From Streptomyces luteolus (GTDB taxonomy: Bacteria > Actinomycetota > Actinomycetes > Streptomycetales > Streptomycetaceae): a stretch of 64,000 nt of DNA. Shown piece by piece: positions 18,766-27,194 of this stretch. Under the pieces are notes generated by a model. That model saw only the letters and a program-made list of their open reading frames with translations, was not told the origin of the DNA and made no database searches. The DNA lies in NCBI RefSeq assembly GCF_029968015.1, contig NZ_JASCIS010000017.1, positions 62,001-126,000 of the forward strand. Reading direction: 5' to 3'. Position 1 is the stretch's first letter. Every line of letters starts with the position of its first letter. A program made the translations under genes and the position numbers.

Positions 18766-19248
18766 ATGACCGTCCGACCCGTGGTCAAGCGCACTGCCCG
18801 AGCCGTCCTCCTCGACGGCCACGACCTGATCCTCATCAAGCGCACCAAGCCGGGAGTGGATCCGTACTGGGTCACGCCCGGCGGGGGAGTCGAGCCCGAG
18901 GACACCACCGTGGTCGACGCCCTGCACCGCGAGGTGCACGAGGAGCTCGGCGCGAAGATCACCGATGTGGTGCCCTGCTTCGTCGACACCGTGGAGCACA
19001 TCGGCGCGGACGGCGGCGCCACCGGCGTGAAGGTGCAGCACTTCTTCGTCTGCCGCCTGGAGTCCATGGACGCCTCGCAGCGGCACGGCCCCGAGGTCGA
19101 GGACCCCGCGGGCGAGTACGAGATCGTACGGATCCCGTTCACGCGCGTCGGCATCGCCTCGGTCCACCTGGTCCCGCTGTCGCTGCGCCACTACCTCGAC
19201 GGCAACATCGAGGGCGTACGCGCGATGCACGCGCCGGACCTCGGCTAG
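18766..19248 (+). CDS. Nudix hydrolase with altered Nudix box
   Basis: A 160-residue Nudix protein, MTVRPVVKRTARAVLLDGHD at the start. The Nudix box reads GGGVEPED-T-TVVDALHREVHEELGA: the catalytic REVxEEL helix is intact, but the first Glu of GX5EX7REUXEEXGU is Thr. Substrate class unknown. Start is uncertain: ATG 18766 fits the family, ATG 18745 begins right at the edge of parS, and neither has a strong ribosome site. Confidence 0.85.
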   Translation: MTVRPVVKRTARAVLLDGHDLILIKRTKPGVDPYWVTPGGGVEPEDTTVVDALHREVHEELGAKITDVVPCFVDTVEHIGADGGATGVKVQHFFVCRLESMDASQRHGPEVEDPAGEYEIVRIPFTRVGIASVHLVPLSLRHYLDGNIEGVRAMHAPDLG

Positions 19249-19281
19249 CGCCTGTCGGTTCCGTCGCGCCCGGTCGCTTTC

Positions 19282-21108
19282 TCAGCCGCCTGCTGCGACG
19301 AGTTCCTCGAGCGAGTCGTGCCGGATGCGGTTCGCCGGAATGCCCGCGCCTCTCAGGACCTGCACGCCGTTGCGGATCATTCCGGGCGGGCCCGAGAGGT
19401 AGGCGTCGTACGCGTCCCACGGGCCGAACTCCCGTACCGCGTCCGGGAGCTGGCCGTGCTGGTCGAGTCGGTCGATCACGGGGCGGACCGAGAGCCACGG
19501 ATGCGTCTGCTGGAGCTGCAGCATCGTGTCGATGTCGTACAGATCGTGGTCGCTGCGGGCGCCGTAGAAGACCTCGACCGGGCGGCGGTGGCCGTGCTCC
19601 GCGACATCCTCGACGAGTGCCTTGATCGGCGCGATGCCGGTACCGCCGCCCAGACACAGCAGGCCGCTGTCCCTGCCGTGGTCGACGGTCATGTTGCCGG
19701 CGGGCGGGCCGAGGCGGACGGTGTCGCCGGGGCGGGCGCGATGCACCAGGGCGTTGGAGACCCAGCCCGCGGGGACGGCCTTGACGTGGAAGGTGAGCAG
19801 CCCGTCGGCGCGGGGCGCGGAGGCGAAGGAGTAGTGCCGCCACACCCGCGGCCACCACGGGGTCTCCAGGCTGGCGTACTGCCCGGCGAGGAACGGGTAC
19901 GGCTGGTCGGGCCGTACGGTGATCACGGCGATCTCCGGGGTCCGCAGATCGTGCGCGACGACCTCCCCGAACCACCAGGCGGGCGCGCGCTGTTCGTCCT
20001 CGGAGGCCGCGTCGATCATGATCTGCGAGATCGTCGTGTACGTCCGCACCCAGGCGGCCTCGGTCTCCTCGTCCCAGATGCTGCTCGCGTAGCGGCTGAG
20101 CGAACCGATCAGCGCCTCGCCGACCGCCGGGTAGTGCTCGGGCTCGGTGCCGTATTTCCGGTGTCCGCGCCCGAGGTTCTTCAGGTACGAGACCAGGACC
20201 TCGGTGTTGTCGAGGTTCTCGGCGGCGGTGAGCAGCGCCTTCAGGAGCCGGTCGCGCTGGGTGTCCATCGAGGCCGGGAACAGCATCCGCAGATCGGGGT
20301 GGCGCAGGAACAGCAGCGCGTAGAAGTACGAAGTGACCTTGTCCGCGACGGGGCCGACTTCGGCCATCGTGCGCTGGATGAGGAGTGCGTCCGGGGAGGG
20401 CTGCTCGGAAACCCTCGCGGTGGGCGCGGCGGCTGCGGCCGGTGAGGTCGCGGCGGACGGTCCGGCGGCGACGCCCGGTCCGGCGGCGGGCTCAGCGGCC
20501 GGGGTGGTGCGCGGACCGGGGTCGGCGGCCGGGGCGGTGCGCGGACCGGAGTCGGCGGCCGGGGCGGTGCGGGCAGCGGCGGGCGGCTGGGCGAGCGCGG
20601 TCCCTGCGGGCCTGGAGAAGAACGACGAGGCGGGGGCAGGGGCTGCGCCGGCCACGGACGTACTCGGCTGCGGGCTCATCTCCTCGGCCGGCCGCCTCGC
20701 CTCAGGAACCCGGCCGGGACCGCCTTCGGGCATCCGGCCACTCTCAGGAGCTCGGCCAGCCTCGGGACCTCGGCGACTCTCAGGAGCTCGGCCACTCTCA
20801 GGAGCTCGGCCAGCCTCGGGACCTCGGCGACTCTCGGGAGCTCGGCCGCTCTCGGGACCTCGGCCGCTCTCCGGTATCCGGTCCTCTGCCGGGCGCCGCT
20901 CAGGTATCCGCCCGTCCCGCCATGGGCCCTCGTACGCGGGGGGCGGCTCCGGCGCGGACCGCTCCGGCCCCGGCTGCTCCTGCACGTACTGCGTCTGCGA
21001 GGGCTGCTCCGCCGGTGCCGCCGGATTCTTCTTGCGCGGGGTGAACCAGCCGCCCCCGTCATCGCCAGAAGAGCCGTTGTCGGCCGACTTGGTGGTCGGA
21101 GCGTCCAT
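19282..21108 (-). CDS. Flavohaemoprotein-like globin-reductase with repetitive N-terminal extension
   Basis: A 608-residue protein. After about 240 disordered residues comes a globin domain with the proximal His in NLGRGHRKYG, then an FAD domain (RHYSFAS motif) and an NAD domain (GGGTGIAPIKAL). This is the layout of flavohaemoglobins that oxidise NO to nitrate. The N-terminal extension is odd: it contains a run of six-residue PESGRx/PEAGRx repeats (about 20,720-20,873) and Ala/Pro-rich tracts. Start ATG 21108 follows GAGGCGAGG; the frame stays open further upstream but without a ribosome site. Confidence 0.88.
   Translation of the reverse strand: MDAPTTKSADNGSSGDDGGGWFTPRKKNPAAPAEQPSQTQYVQEQPGPERSAPEPPPAYEGPWRDGRIPERRPAEDRIPESGRGPESGRAPESRRGPEAGRAPESGRAPESRRGPEAGRAPESGRMPEGGPGRVPEARRPAEEMSPQPSTSVAGAAPAPASSFFSRPAGTALAQPPAAARTAPAADSGPRTAPAADPGPRTTPAAEPAAGPGVAAGPSAATSPAAAAAPTARVSEQPSPDALLIQRTMAEVGPVADKVTSYFYALLFLRHPDLRMLFPASMDTQRDRLLKALLTAAENLDNTEVLVSYLKNLGRGHRKYGTEPEHYPAVGEALIGSLSRYASSIWDEETEAAWVRTYTTISQIMIDAASEDEQRAPAWWFGEVVAHDLRTPEIAVITVRPDQPYPFLAGQYASLETPWWPRVWRHYSFASAPRADGLLTFHVKAVPAGWVSNALVHRARPGDTVRLGPPAGNMTVDHGRDSGLLCLGGGTGIAPIKALVEDVAEHGHRRPVEVFYGARSDHDLYDIDTMLQLQQTHPWLSVRPVIDRLDQHGQLPDAVREFGPWDAYDAYLSGPPGMIRNGVQVLRGAGIPANRIRHDSLEELVAAGG
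20720..20873. repeat. 18-bp coding tandem repeat in the flavohaemoprotein gene
   Basis: Eight or nine 18-bp units encode PE(S/A)(G/R)R(A/G/M). A block PESGRAPESRRGPEAGRA occurs twice, so the repeat grew by larger duplications. Confidence 0.82.
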
Positions 21109-21605
21109 TCTGTGCCTCGCCTCGAACATCTTTCGGTCGGTCTGTGCACTTCCGTAGGGAAAGCGCTGGTCTTTCCCCGCTCTGCACTCGAAGAATTTGG
21201 GCCCTGGGCCACATTGAACCTTGACGTACAGCCCATTACGGACGAGTAGGTAAGAATGTGATATTGCCCGCAACCCAGCCCCCGCAGGCTGCCGCCCGTG
21301 TTTTTCCTGGCCTCAATACCCTTCTGCTGCGTACCCGCGCCCTCGCGCCCCCTGTTCAACCGGAGTCGACCATACCGGCAGTAGCAGAGCGCACAAGCCC
21401 CTCACCCCACGTTCGGAATTCCTCGGGCCGATCCACGTAATTTCTCAATTGCCTGTCTGCGCACGTCATTTCACAAGACGCCCTCGGTACACCTCCGCCA
21501 CCAGGCACGCCCCACGCAGTGCGCAGCAGCACAGGCGGTACGCCCCCGTGAGTAACCGTGCTTACTCCCCACGTCAGACGCGCGGACCCGCGCCGCAGCG
21601 GGACC
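21109..21605. other. Roughly 500-bp divergent intergenic region
   Basis: Upstream of both the flavohaemoprotein gene and the DUF2269-like gene. It is less G+C-rich than its surroundings around 21,190-21,260. I see no palindrome, riboswitch or convincing small gene in it. Confidence 0.4.
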
Positions 21606-21607
21606 GT

Positions 21608-21621
21608 GTTTCACGTGAAAC
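21608..21621. promoter_or_regulatory. parS: parS site (exact consensus)
   Basis: GTTTCACGTGAAAC; its GTG at 21615 is the likely start codon of the downstream membrane protein gene. Confidence 0.93.
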
Positions 21622-22151
21622 TCGACCGCCCCGCACGACGGGCCACCCTCGCTGTCCATGTAGTCGCCGCCGCCGGCTGGCTCGGGCTGACGCTCGGTCT
21701 GCTGGCTCTCGCGATCACGGCGATCACCACCGACTCCCCGGCGATGACCGAGGCCACCGTCCGCTCCATGAAGCTCTTCGCGGACTGGCTGGTCATCCCG
21801 CTCGCTCTGCTCACCCTGCTCAGCGGCCTCGTTCTGTCCCTGGGCACGCCCTGGGGACTCGCACGGCACCGTTGGGTCTATACGAAGTTCTGGCTGACCC
21901 TCGCCACCACCGCCGCGTCGGTCTTCGCGCTGCGTCCGGGCGTCACGAGCGCCGCGGAGACGATCGCCTCGGGTTCTCCGCTGGTCGACCTCTCTGATCT
22001 GGTGGCCGGCCCCATCGTCTCCCTGTCCGCGTACCTCTTCATGACGGTGATCTCCGTGCTGAAGCCCTGGGGCCTGACGAAGCGTGGCCGAAAGCACCGG
22101 CCCACATCACGTAATGCGGTGGACGGCAGGGGCGTACGTCAGACAGCCTGA
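21615..22151 (+). CDS. DUF2269-like integral membrane protein
   Basis: A 178-residue protein with four hydrophobic segments (LAVHVVAAAGWLGLTLGLLALAI, LFADWLVIPLALLTLLSGLVLSL, TKFWLTLATTAASVFAL, ISLSAYLFMTVISVL-like). It resembles small DUF2269-type membrane proteins; function unknown. The product begins MKLDRPARRATLAV if the parS GTG is used; an alternative GTG three codons upstream (21606) also overlaps parS. The next gene starts 5 bp after the stop. Confidence 0.72.
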   Translation: MKLDRPARRATLAVHVVAAAGWLGLTLGLLALAITAITTDSPAMTEATVRSMKLFADWLVIPLALLTLLSGLVLSLGTPWGLARHRWVYTKFWLTLATTAASVFALRPGVTSAAETIASGSPLVDLSDLVAGPIVSLSAYLFMTVISVLKPWGLTKRGRKHRPTSRNAVDGRGVRQTA

Positions 22152-22156
22152 CCCGC

Positions 22157-23023
22157 GTGTCGACACCTTCGCTCTCCACGCTGCCCGTCCGCCGACTCAC
22201 CCCGCGCGATCTGACCGCGTGCGCGGACCTCTCCGAGAATCGCGGCTGGCCCCGCGAGGAACACAAGTGGGGCCTGCTGCTCTCCGCCGGCACCGGCCAT
22301 GGCATCGACGACCCCGAGGGCGGTCTGGTCAGCGCCTGCGTCGTCACGTCGTACGGCCCTTATGAGCGGCCGGAGTTGGCGGCCATCGGCATGGTGCTTG
22401 TCGCCGAACGTCACGCACGCCAAGGTGTCGGCCGCCGACTGATGCGGCATGTGATCGACGCCGCTGGCTCGACCCCGCTCACGCTGCACGCGACCGAGTA
22501 CGGGCGGCCGCTGTACGAAGAGTTCGGCTTCAAGACAACCGGCCGCGCCGAGATGCTGCGCGGCCACTTCCGCCCCTCGGGCCCGGCGCCCACCGTGCCC
22601 ACCCGGCCCGCGACCGCCGAGGATCTGCAGGCGCTCCTGCGCCTGGACGGCGAGGTCTTCGGAACCGACCGGACCGCGATGATCACCCGACTCCCCGCCT
22701 TCGCCGACCAGTTGCGGGTCGCCGAGGACGGCGGCGAGATCATCGGGTACGCGGCGGCCTGGCCGAGCATGGACACGCATGTCGTCGGCCCGCTGATCGC
22801 GCGGGACACGGAGACGGCCAAGGCCCTCGTAGCCGACCTGGCCGCACACACCGACCGGCCGCTGCGGACCGATATCGACGTACGCCACGAGCAGCTCCTG
22901 GCATGGCTGAAGCCCCAGGGCCTGGAGTCCTGGGGCTTCAACTCTGTGATGGTGTACGGCATCCCCGACCTGCCCGGCGACTGGACGCGACGCTTCGCGC
23001 CGCTGACGGTCGCCGCCGGCTGA
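22157..23023 (+). CDS. Two-domain GNAT acetyltransferase
   Basis: A 288-residue protein with two GNAT folds. Domain one has the acetyl-CoA loop ERHARQGVGRRLMRHV near residue 95; domain two (after residue 145) has a weaker version and ends SWGFNSVMVYGIPDLPG. The acceptor is unknown. GTG start 5 bp after the membrane gene, so they are probably co-transcribed. Confidence 0.82.
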   Translation: MSTPSLSTLPVRRLTPRDLTACADLSENRGWPREEHKWGLLLSAGTGHGIDDPEGGLVSACVVTSYGPYERPELAAIGMVLVAERHARQGVGRRLMRHVIDAAGSTPLTLHATEYGRPLYEEFGFKTTGRAEMLRGHFRPSGPAPTVPTRPATAEDLQALLRLDGEVFGTDRTAMITRLPAFADQLRVAEDGGEIIGYAAAWPSMDTHVVGPLIARDTETAKALVADLAAHTDRPLRTDIDVRHEQLLAWLKPQGLESWGFNSVMVYGIPDLPGDWTRRFAPLTVAAG

Positions 23024-23175
23024 GCGGGCTCAACCGGCGGTTCGACCGCCGCGCCGACCGACCGCTCGCCGAGTCGGCTGCTGCCGTGTCGGCCCACTGA
23101 CGTGTCGGCCGACTGCCGCGTCCGCCCGCTGACGTGTCGGCCCACTACCGCTTCGGCCGAACGCCTCGCCTCGCC

Positions 23176-24381
23176 TCAGCCGACGAGTGCGTCCTGCCCG
23201 ACCGGGGTCCCGGAGGCCACGACCCGGGTGGTGCCGGACGCGCGGCGCTCCAGTACGGCGGAGAGCACGGCCAGGAGGAGGGCGGATGCGGCGAGCACTG
23301 CGCCCACCCAGTTCGGCGAGGTGAAGCCGAAACCGGCCGCGATGACCAGGCCGCCGAGCCAGGCGGACAGGGCGTTGCCCAGGTTGAAGGCGCCGATGTT
23401 CACGGCCGAGGCCAGAGTGGGAGCGCCCGAGGCCTGGTCGAGGACGCGCTTCTGGAGCGGGGGCACGGTCGCGAAGCCCAGGGCGCCGATCAGCATGATG
23501 GTCACGGCTGCGGCGATCTTGTTGTGCGCGGTGAGCGTGAACAGGGCGAGCACGACGGCCAGCGCACCGAGCGAGATGTAGAGGAGCGGCATCAGGGCGC
23601 GGTCCGCGAACTTGCCGCCGACGAGGTTGCCCGCGACCATCCCCACGCCGAACAGGACGAGCAGCCAGATGACGGAGCCGTCGGCGAAGCCCGCGACCTC
23701 GGTCATCATCGGTGTGATGTAGGTGATCGCGGCGAAGACCCCGCCGAAGCCGAGCACGGTCATCGCCATGGCGAGCAGTACCTGCGCATTGCGGAACGCG
23801 GCCAGCTCATGGCGCAGCCGTACGCCCTCGGGCTTGGGCATGTCCGGGACCAGCTTGGCCACACCGAGCAGCCCGATCACGCCGAGCAGGGCCACGATGC
23901 CGAAGGTCACGCGCCAGCCCATGCTCTGTCCGACGAACGTGCCGAGCGGGACGCCCACGACGTTGGCGACGGTCAGGCCGGTGAACATCATCGCGATGGC
24001 ACCGGCCTTCTTCTCGGGCGCGACCAGATCGGCGGCGACGACCGAACCGATACCGAAGAACGCGCCGTGCGCGAGTGAGGCGACCACGCGGCCGGCCAGC
24101 ATCACGCCGAAGGCGGGGGCGAGCGCGGAGAGGATGTTGCCGACGATGAACAGGCCCATCAGGAGCATCAGCATCCGCTTGCGCGAGATCTTCGTGCCGA
24201 GCGCCGTCATCAGCGGAGCGCCCAGGACGACGCCGAGCGCATAGCCCGTCACCAGATACCCGGCGAGCGGAATGGAGACGTCGAAGTCGGCCGCCACCTG
24301 GGGGAGGAGCCCCATGATCACGAACTCGGTGGTGCCGATACCGAAGGCCCCGATCGCCAGGGCGAGGAGTGCGAGAGGCAT
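23176..24381 (-). CDS. MFS drug efflux transporter (DHA1 type)
   Basis: A 401-residue, 12-segment major facilitator. The N-terminus MPLALLALAIGAFGIGTTEFVIMGLLPQVAADFDVSIPLAGYLVTGYALGVVLGAP is the signature of the AraJ/CmlR-like DHA1 group. It exports small molecules using the proton gradient; the substrate cannot be inferred. Divergently paired with a MarR regulator, a standard sensor-pump arrangement. Confidence 0.9.
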   Translation of the reverse strand: MPLALLALAIGAFGIGTTEFVIMGLLPQVAADFDVSIPLAGYLVTGYALGVVLGAPLMTALGTKISRKRMLMLLMGLFIVGNILSALAPAFGVMLAGRVVASLAHGAFFGIGSVVAADLVAPEKKAGAIAMMFTGLTVANVVGVPLGTFVGQSMGWRVTFGIVALLGVIGLLGVAKLVPDMPKPEGVRLRHELAAFRNAQVLLAMAMTVLGFGGVFAAITYITPMMTEVAGFADGSVIWLLVLFGVGMVAGNLVGGKFADRALMPLLYISLGALAVVLALFTLTAHNKIAAAVTIMLIGALGFATVPPLQKRVLDQASGAPTLASAVNIGAFNLGNALSAWLGGLVIAAGFGFTSPNWVGAVLAASALLLAVLSAVLERRASGTTRVVASGTPVGQDALVG

Positions 24382-24497
24382 GGGGGTTTCACCTTTCCAG
24401 AGGGTGCGCCGGTGTGAGGAGTGCCAGAGGTGCCAGAGGCGGTCAGGGCTGCCTGGGCTGCCCGGGCGGCCTGAGCGGCCTCAGGAGCACAGGATGC

Positions 24498-24556
24498 GCC
24501 TGCGCCTTACGAGCGTCCACAATAATTGCAGACGCCCTTTAATTGCAAGCGCAGGC
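24498..24556. promoter_or_regulatory. Probable MarR operator region between MFS and MarR genes
   Basis: Contains a spaced inverted repeat GCCTGCGC/GCGCAGGC (24498-24505, 24549-24556) and two direct AATTGCA copies (24524-24530, 24541-24547). The A+T-rich core is unusual here and fits the divergent promoters. The regulator bound is inferred. Confidence 0.5.
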
Positions 24557-24628
24557 TATTTCACACTTGGTCTATCCTGGGCCTCAGCCGCACCGGGACG
24601 GCGGCCCACAGGCAGGGAGGCAGGAGCC

Positions 24629-25096
24629 ATGACAGCGACGGACCCCGCACTGACCGCTCTCTCACAGGGCTGGTGCGCCCTCTCCTTGCTCCACGGCAGG
24701 ATCGACGCGCACATCGAGCGGGCACTCCAGTCGAAGCACCAGCTGAGCGTCCGCGAGTACTCACTCCTGGACGTCCTCAGCCGCCAGCACGACGGCCCGG
24801 GCGGCCACCTCCAGATGAAGCAGGTCGCCGACGCGGTCGTGCTCAGCCAGAGCGCCACCACCCGCCTCGTCACCCGCCTCGAGGACCGCGGCCTGCTCTC
24901 CCGCTACCTCTGCCCGACCGACCGCCGCGGCATCTACACCGACGTCAGCGAGGCCGGTTCCCAACTCCTCTCCGAGGCCCGCCCGACCAACGACACCGCC
25001 CTGCGCGAGGCCCTCGACGAAGCGGCCGAGAACTCCGAACTGGCCCCGCTGGTCAAGGCAGTCGAGTCCCTGAACGCCCCGGCGACGGCGGCCTGA
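24629..25096 (+). CDS. MarR-family transcriptional regulator
   Basis: A 155-residue winged-helix regulator: LSVREYSLLDVLSRQ, then the recognition helix QVADAVVLSQSATTRLVTRLEDRGLLSRYLCPTDRRGIYTDVSEAG with the wing DRRG. It most likely represses the divergent MFS pump until a ligand binds. ATG 24629 follows GCAGGAG. The reading frame continues far upstream but over the operator. Confidence 0.9.
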   Translation: MTATDPALTALSQGWCALSLLHGRIDAHIERALQSKHQLSVREYSLLDVLSRQHDGPGGHLQMKQVADAVVLSQSATTRLVTRLEDRGLLSRYLCPTDRRGIYTDVSEAGSQLLSEARPTNDTALREALDEAAENSELAPLVKAVESLNAPATAA

Positions 25097-25155
25097 GTCC
25101 GCTGCCCGCCCCTGCCCCTGGGGCGCGCCCCCGCCCGCGCGTAGGCTGCCGCCCC

Positions 25156-25611
25156 ATGGGAGACCTCACGATCCGCCCCGCCACCGCCGACGACCTGCCG
25201 GAGATCGTGGCCATGCTCGCCGACGACCCCCTGGGCGCCCAGCGCGAGTCCCCGGACGACCTCTCCCCGTACGAGCAGGCCTTCGAGCGCCTGGCCGGAG
25301 ACCCCAACCAGCACCTGGTGGTCGCCGTACGCGAGGACCGGGTCGTCGGCACACTCCAGCTCACGGTCATCCCCGGGCTGTCCCGGCAAGGCGCCACCCG
25401 CTCGATCATCGAGGGGGTACGCATCCACTCCGAGGAACGCGGCAGCGGTCTCGGCACGCTCCTGATCGAGTGGGCGGTCGGTGAATCCCGGCGCCAGGAA
25501 TGCCAGTTGGTCCAGCTGACCTCCGACGCCACCCGCATCGACGCCCACCGCTTCTACGAGCGCCTCGGCTTCGAGGCGTCCCACCTGGGGTTCAAGCTGC
25601 TGCTCGACTGA
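25156..25611 (+). CDS. GNAT acetyltransferase
   Basis: A 151-residue single GNAT domain: MGDLTIRPATADDLPEIVAML, then VRIHSEERGSGLGTLLIEWAV (the acetyl-CoA loop) and DAHRFYERLGFEASHLGFKL. Acceptor unknown. No ribosome site is visible; instead TAGGCT ends 8 bp before the ATG, typical of a leaderless transcript in Streptomyces. Confidence 0.88.
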   Translation: MGDLTIRPATADDLPEIVAMLADDPLGAQRESPDDLSPYEQAFERLAGDPNQHLVVAVREDRVVGTLQLTVIPGLSRQGATRSIIEGVRIHSEERGSGLGTLLIEWAVGESRRQECQLVQLTSDATRIDAHRFYERLGFEASHLGFKLLLD

Positions 25612-25702
25612 GGCGGGGGGGTGGACGGCGGGGGGTGCGGGCGGCGGTGAGGGCAGCGGTGTCGTGCGGAGGTGTGGGGCGGCTTCTCCGCGTCGGGCTC
25701 GT

Positions 25703-25716
25703 GTTTCACGTGAAAC
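25703..25716. promoter_or_regulatory. parS: parS site (exact consensus)
   Basis: GTTTCACGTGAAAC in the gap between convergent acetyltransferase and serine hydrolase genes. It is the last parS before a 14-kb stretch without any. Confidence 0.93.
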
Positions 25717-25765
25717 AGGAGCTCCCCCACCGCGTCCCGCCCCACCACCACGTCACATGAAACGC

Positions 25766-27166
25766 TCATCCCACGCCGAACCAGCCCCGCGCGTCCACCC
25801 CGCCCGGCACCGGCGCCCCCGCCTCGTACGGCTCACGCGTGAAGACGAAGGAGCCGAGGTCGAGATGGCTCACCGAGCCGTCCTCCCGCCGCACCGCGCG
25901 CAGCGTCTCCCCCGCGTAGTACCCGTTGAGGCCGGTCCAGGTGCCGTCGGCCTCCGCACGGAACGAGGCCGCGCGGCCGGTCCCCGAGAGCGGGCCGAGT
26001 TCGAGCCCGTCGTCCCCGCGCAGCCGCAGCCCGAAGGCGTGCGTCCCCCAGTACCAGGGCCCCGCCAACTCCAGTACGCCCTGGTCGACTTCGGCCGCAG
26101 GCCGCCAGGTCTCCGGGATACGCGGTTCCGCCTCGATGACCGTCTGGACGAGCTCGGCCGCCAGAGTGCCGAGCAGCGGACCCGAGGTGCAGTTGGCGAG
26201 GGCGACGGCCGCGACACCCTCCTCCTCGCTGAACATCAGCCCCGCGAGGAACCCCGGCAGCGAGCCCATGTGCCCGGCCAGCGTCCGCTCCTCCAGGTTC
26301 AGCAGCTGCACGCCGAGGCCGTAGTCCAGGTACCGGTCCCCCGCCTCGGGCGGCGCGGCCGGTGTGCGCATCTCCCGTACGGACTCCGCGCTCAGCACCC
26401 GCTCGTCGCCCCGCGCCAGGAACACCGCGAAGCGCGCCAGGTCATCGGTGGTCGACCACAGTTGACCTGCGGGCGCCATCAGTCCGAGGTCCTCCACCGG
26501 CTCGGCGAGGAGCACATCGGCCCAGGGATGCACGGCAAGCCCCTGCGCGTACGGCGCCTTCGGCTGCGCACTCGTGCGGTGCAGCCCGAGCGGTTCGAGC
26601 ACCTCCGTACGCAGCACCTCCTCCCAGGGCGCACCGCGCAGCTCCTCCACGAGTGAACCGAGCAGGGTGTAACCGGGATTGGAGTAGTGGTGCCGCCGCC
26701 CTGTCGGGTGCCGGAGCGGCTCCTCACCGAGTACGTCCGCGAGCGCGGGGCGCACGGTTCCGGGCGTCCGCTCCCACCAGGGCGAGGGCGCCTCGGCGGC
26801 CAGTCCGCCGGTGTGGGCGAGCAGTTGGCCTACGGTCACCTCGTCGACGCCCGCGTGGAGTCCCGCGCTCGGCAGGTGCTTGGCCAGGGGGTCGTTGAGG
26901 TCGAGCAGGCCCTCGTCGCGCAGCCGCAGCACCAGGACAGCGGTGAAGGTCTTGGTGATCGATCCGATGCGGTACTGGGTGTCGGCGTCCGGCACCTGCC
27001 CCGCCACGGAACCCCGCCCCCCGCGCCAGACGATCTCACCGTCCCGCACGACGGCGGCGACGAGCGAGGGCGCCCGGCCTTCCGACTGCGCCTTGGCGGT
27101 CCGGTGGAACAGGGCGCGGCGCGTGGAGGGAAGCAGCTCCGCGGATGCGTGGTCGTCGAAAGTCAT
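25766..27166 (-). CDS. Beta-lactamase-fold serine hydrolase
   Basis: A 466-residue protein of the class C beta-lactamase/D-aminopeptidase fold. The nucleophile motif SITK is near residue 69, the second motif YSNPG near 162 and HMG near 298. No signal peptide is visible, so it is likely cytoplasmic and acts as an esterase or peptidase; the C-terminal 120 residues form an extra beta-rich domain. The next gene upstream is the repeat-bearing ArsR regulator. Confidence 0.85.
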   Translation of the reverse strand: MTFDDHASAELLPSTRRALFHRTAKAQSEGRAPSLVAAVVRDGEIVWRGGRGSVAGQVPDADTQYRIGSITKTFTAVLVLRLRDEGLLDLNDPLAKHLPSAGLHAGVDEVTVGQLLAHTGGLAAEAPSPWWERTPGTVRPALADVLGEEPLRHPTGRRHHYSNPGYTLLGSLVEELRGAPWEEVLRTEVLEPLGLHRTSAQPKAPYAQGLAVHPWADVLLAEPVEDLGLMAPAGQLWSTTDDLARFAVFLARGDERVLSAESVREMRTPAAPPEAGDRYLDYGLGVQLLNLEERTLAGHMGSLPGFLAGLMFSEEEGVAAVALANCTSGPLLGTLAAELVQTVIEAEPRIPETWRPAAEVDQGVLELAGPWYWGTHAFGLRLRGDDGLELGPLSGTGRAASFRAEADGTWTGLNGYYAGETLRAVRREDGSVSHLDLGSFVFTREPYEAGAPVPGGVDARGWFGVG

Positions 27167-27194
27167 GCCCCCAGTTCACCGGCTGGTTCGGGGT

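Noticed and set aside
18781..19248. Nudix start at 18532, upstream across the array
   Set aside because: The frame would encode the low-complexity repeat units; ATG 18766 or 18745 fit the family.
25751..25764. Degenerate parS (CGTCACATGAAACG)
   Set aside because: The CACGTG core is broken; too many mismatches to call.
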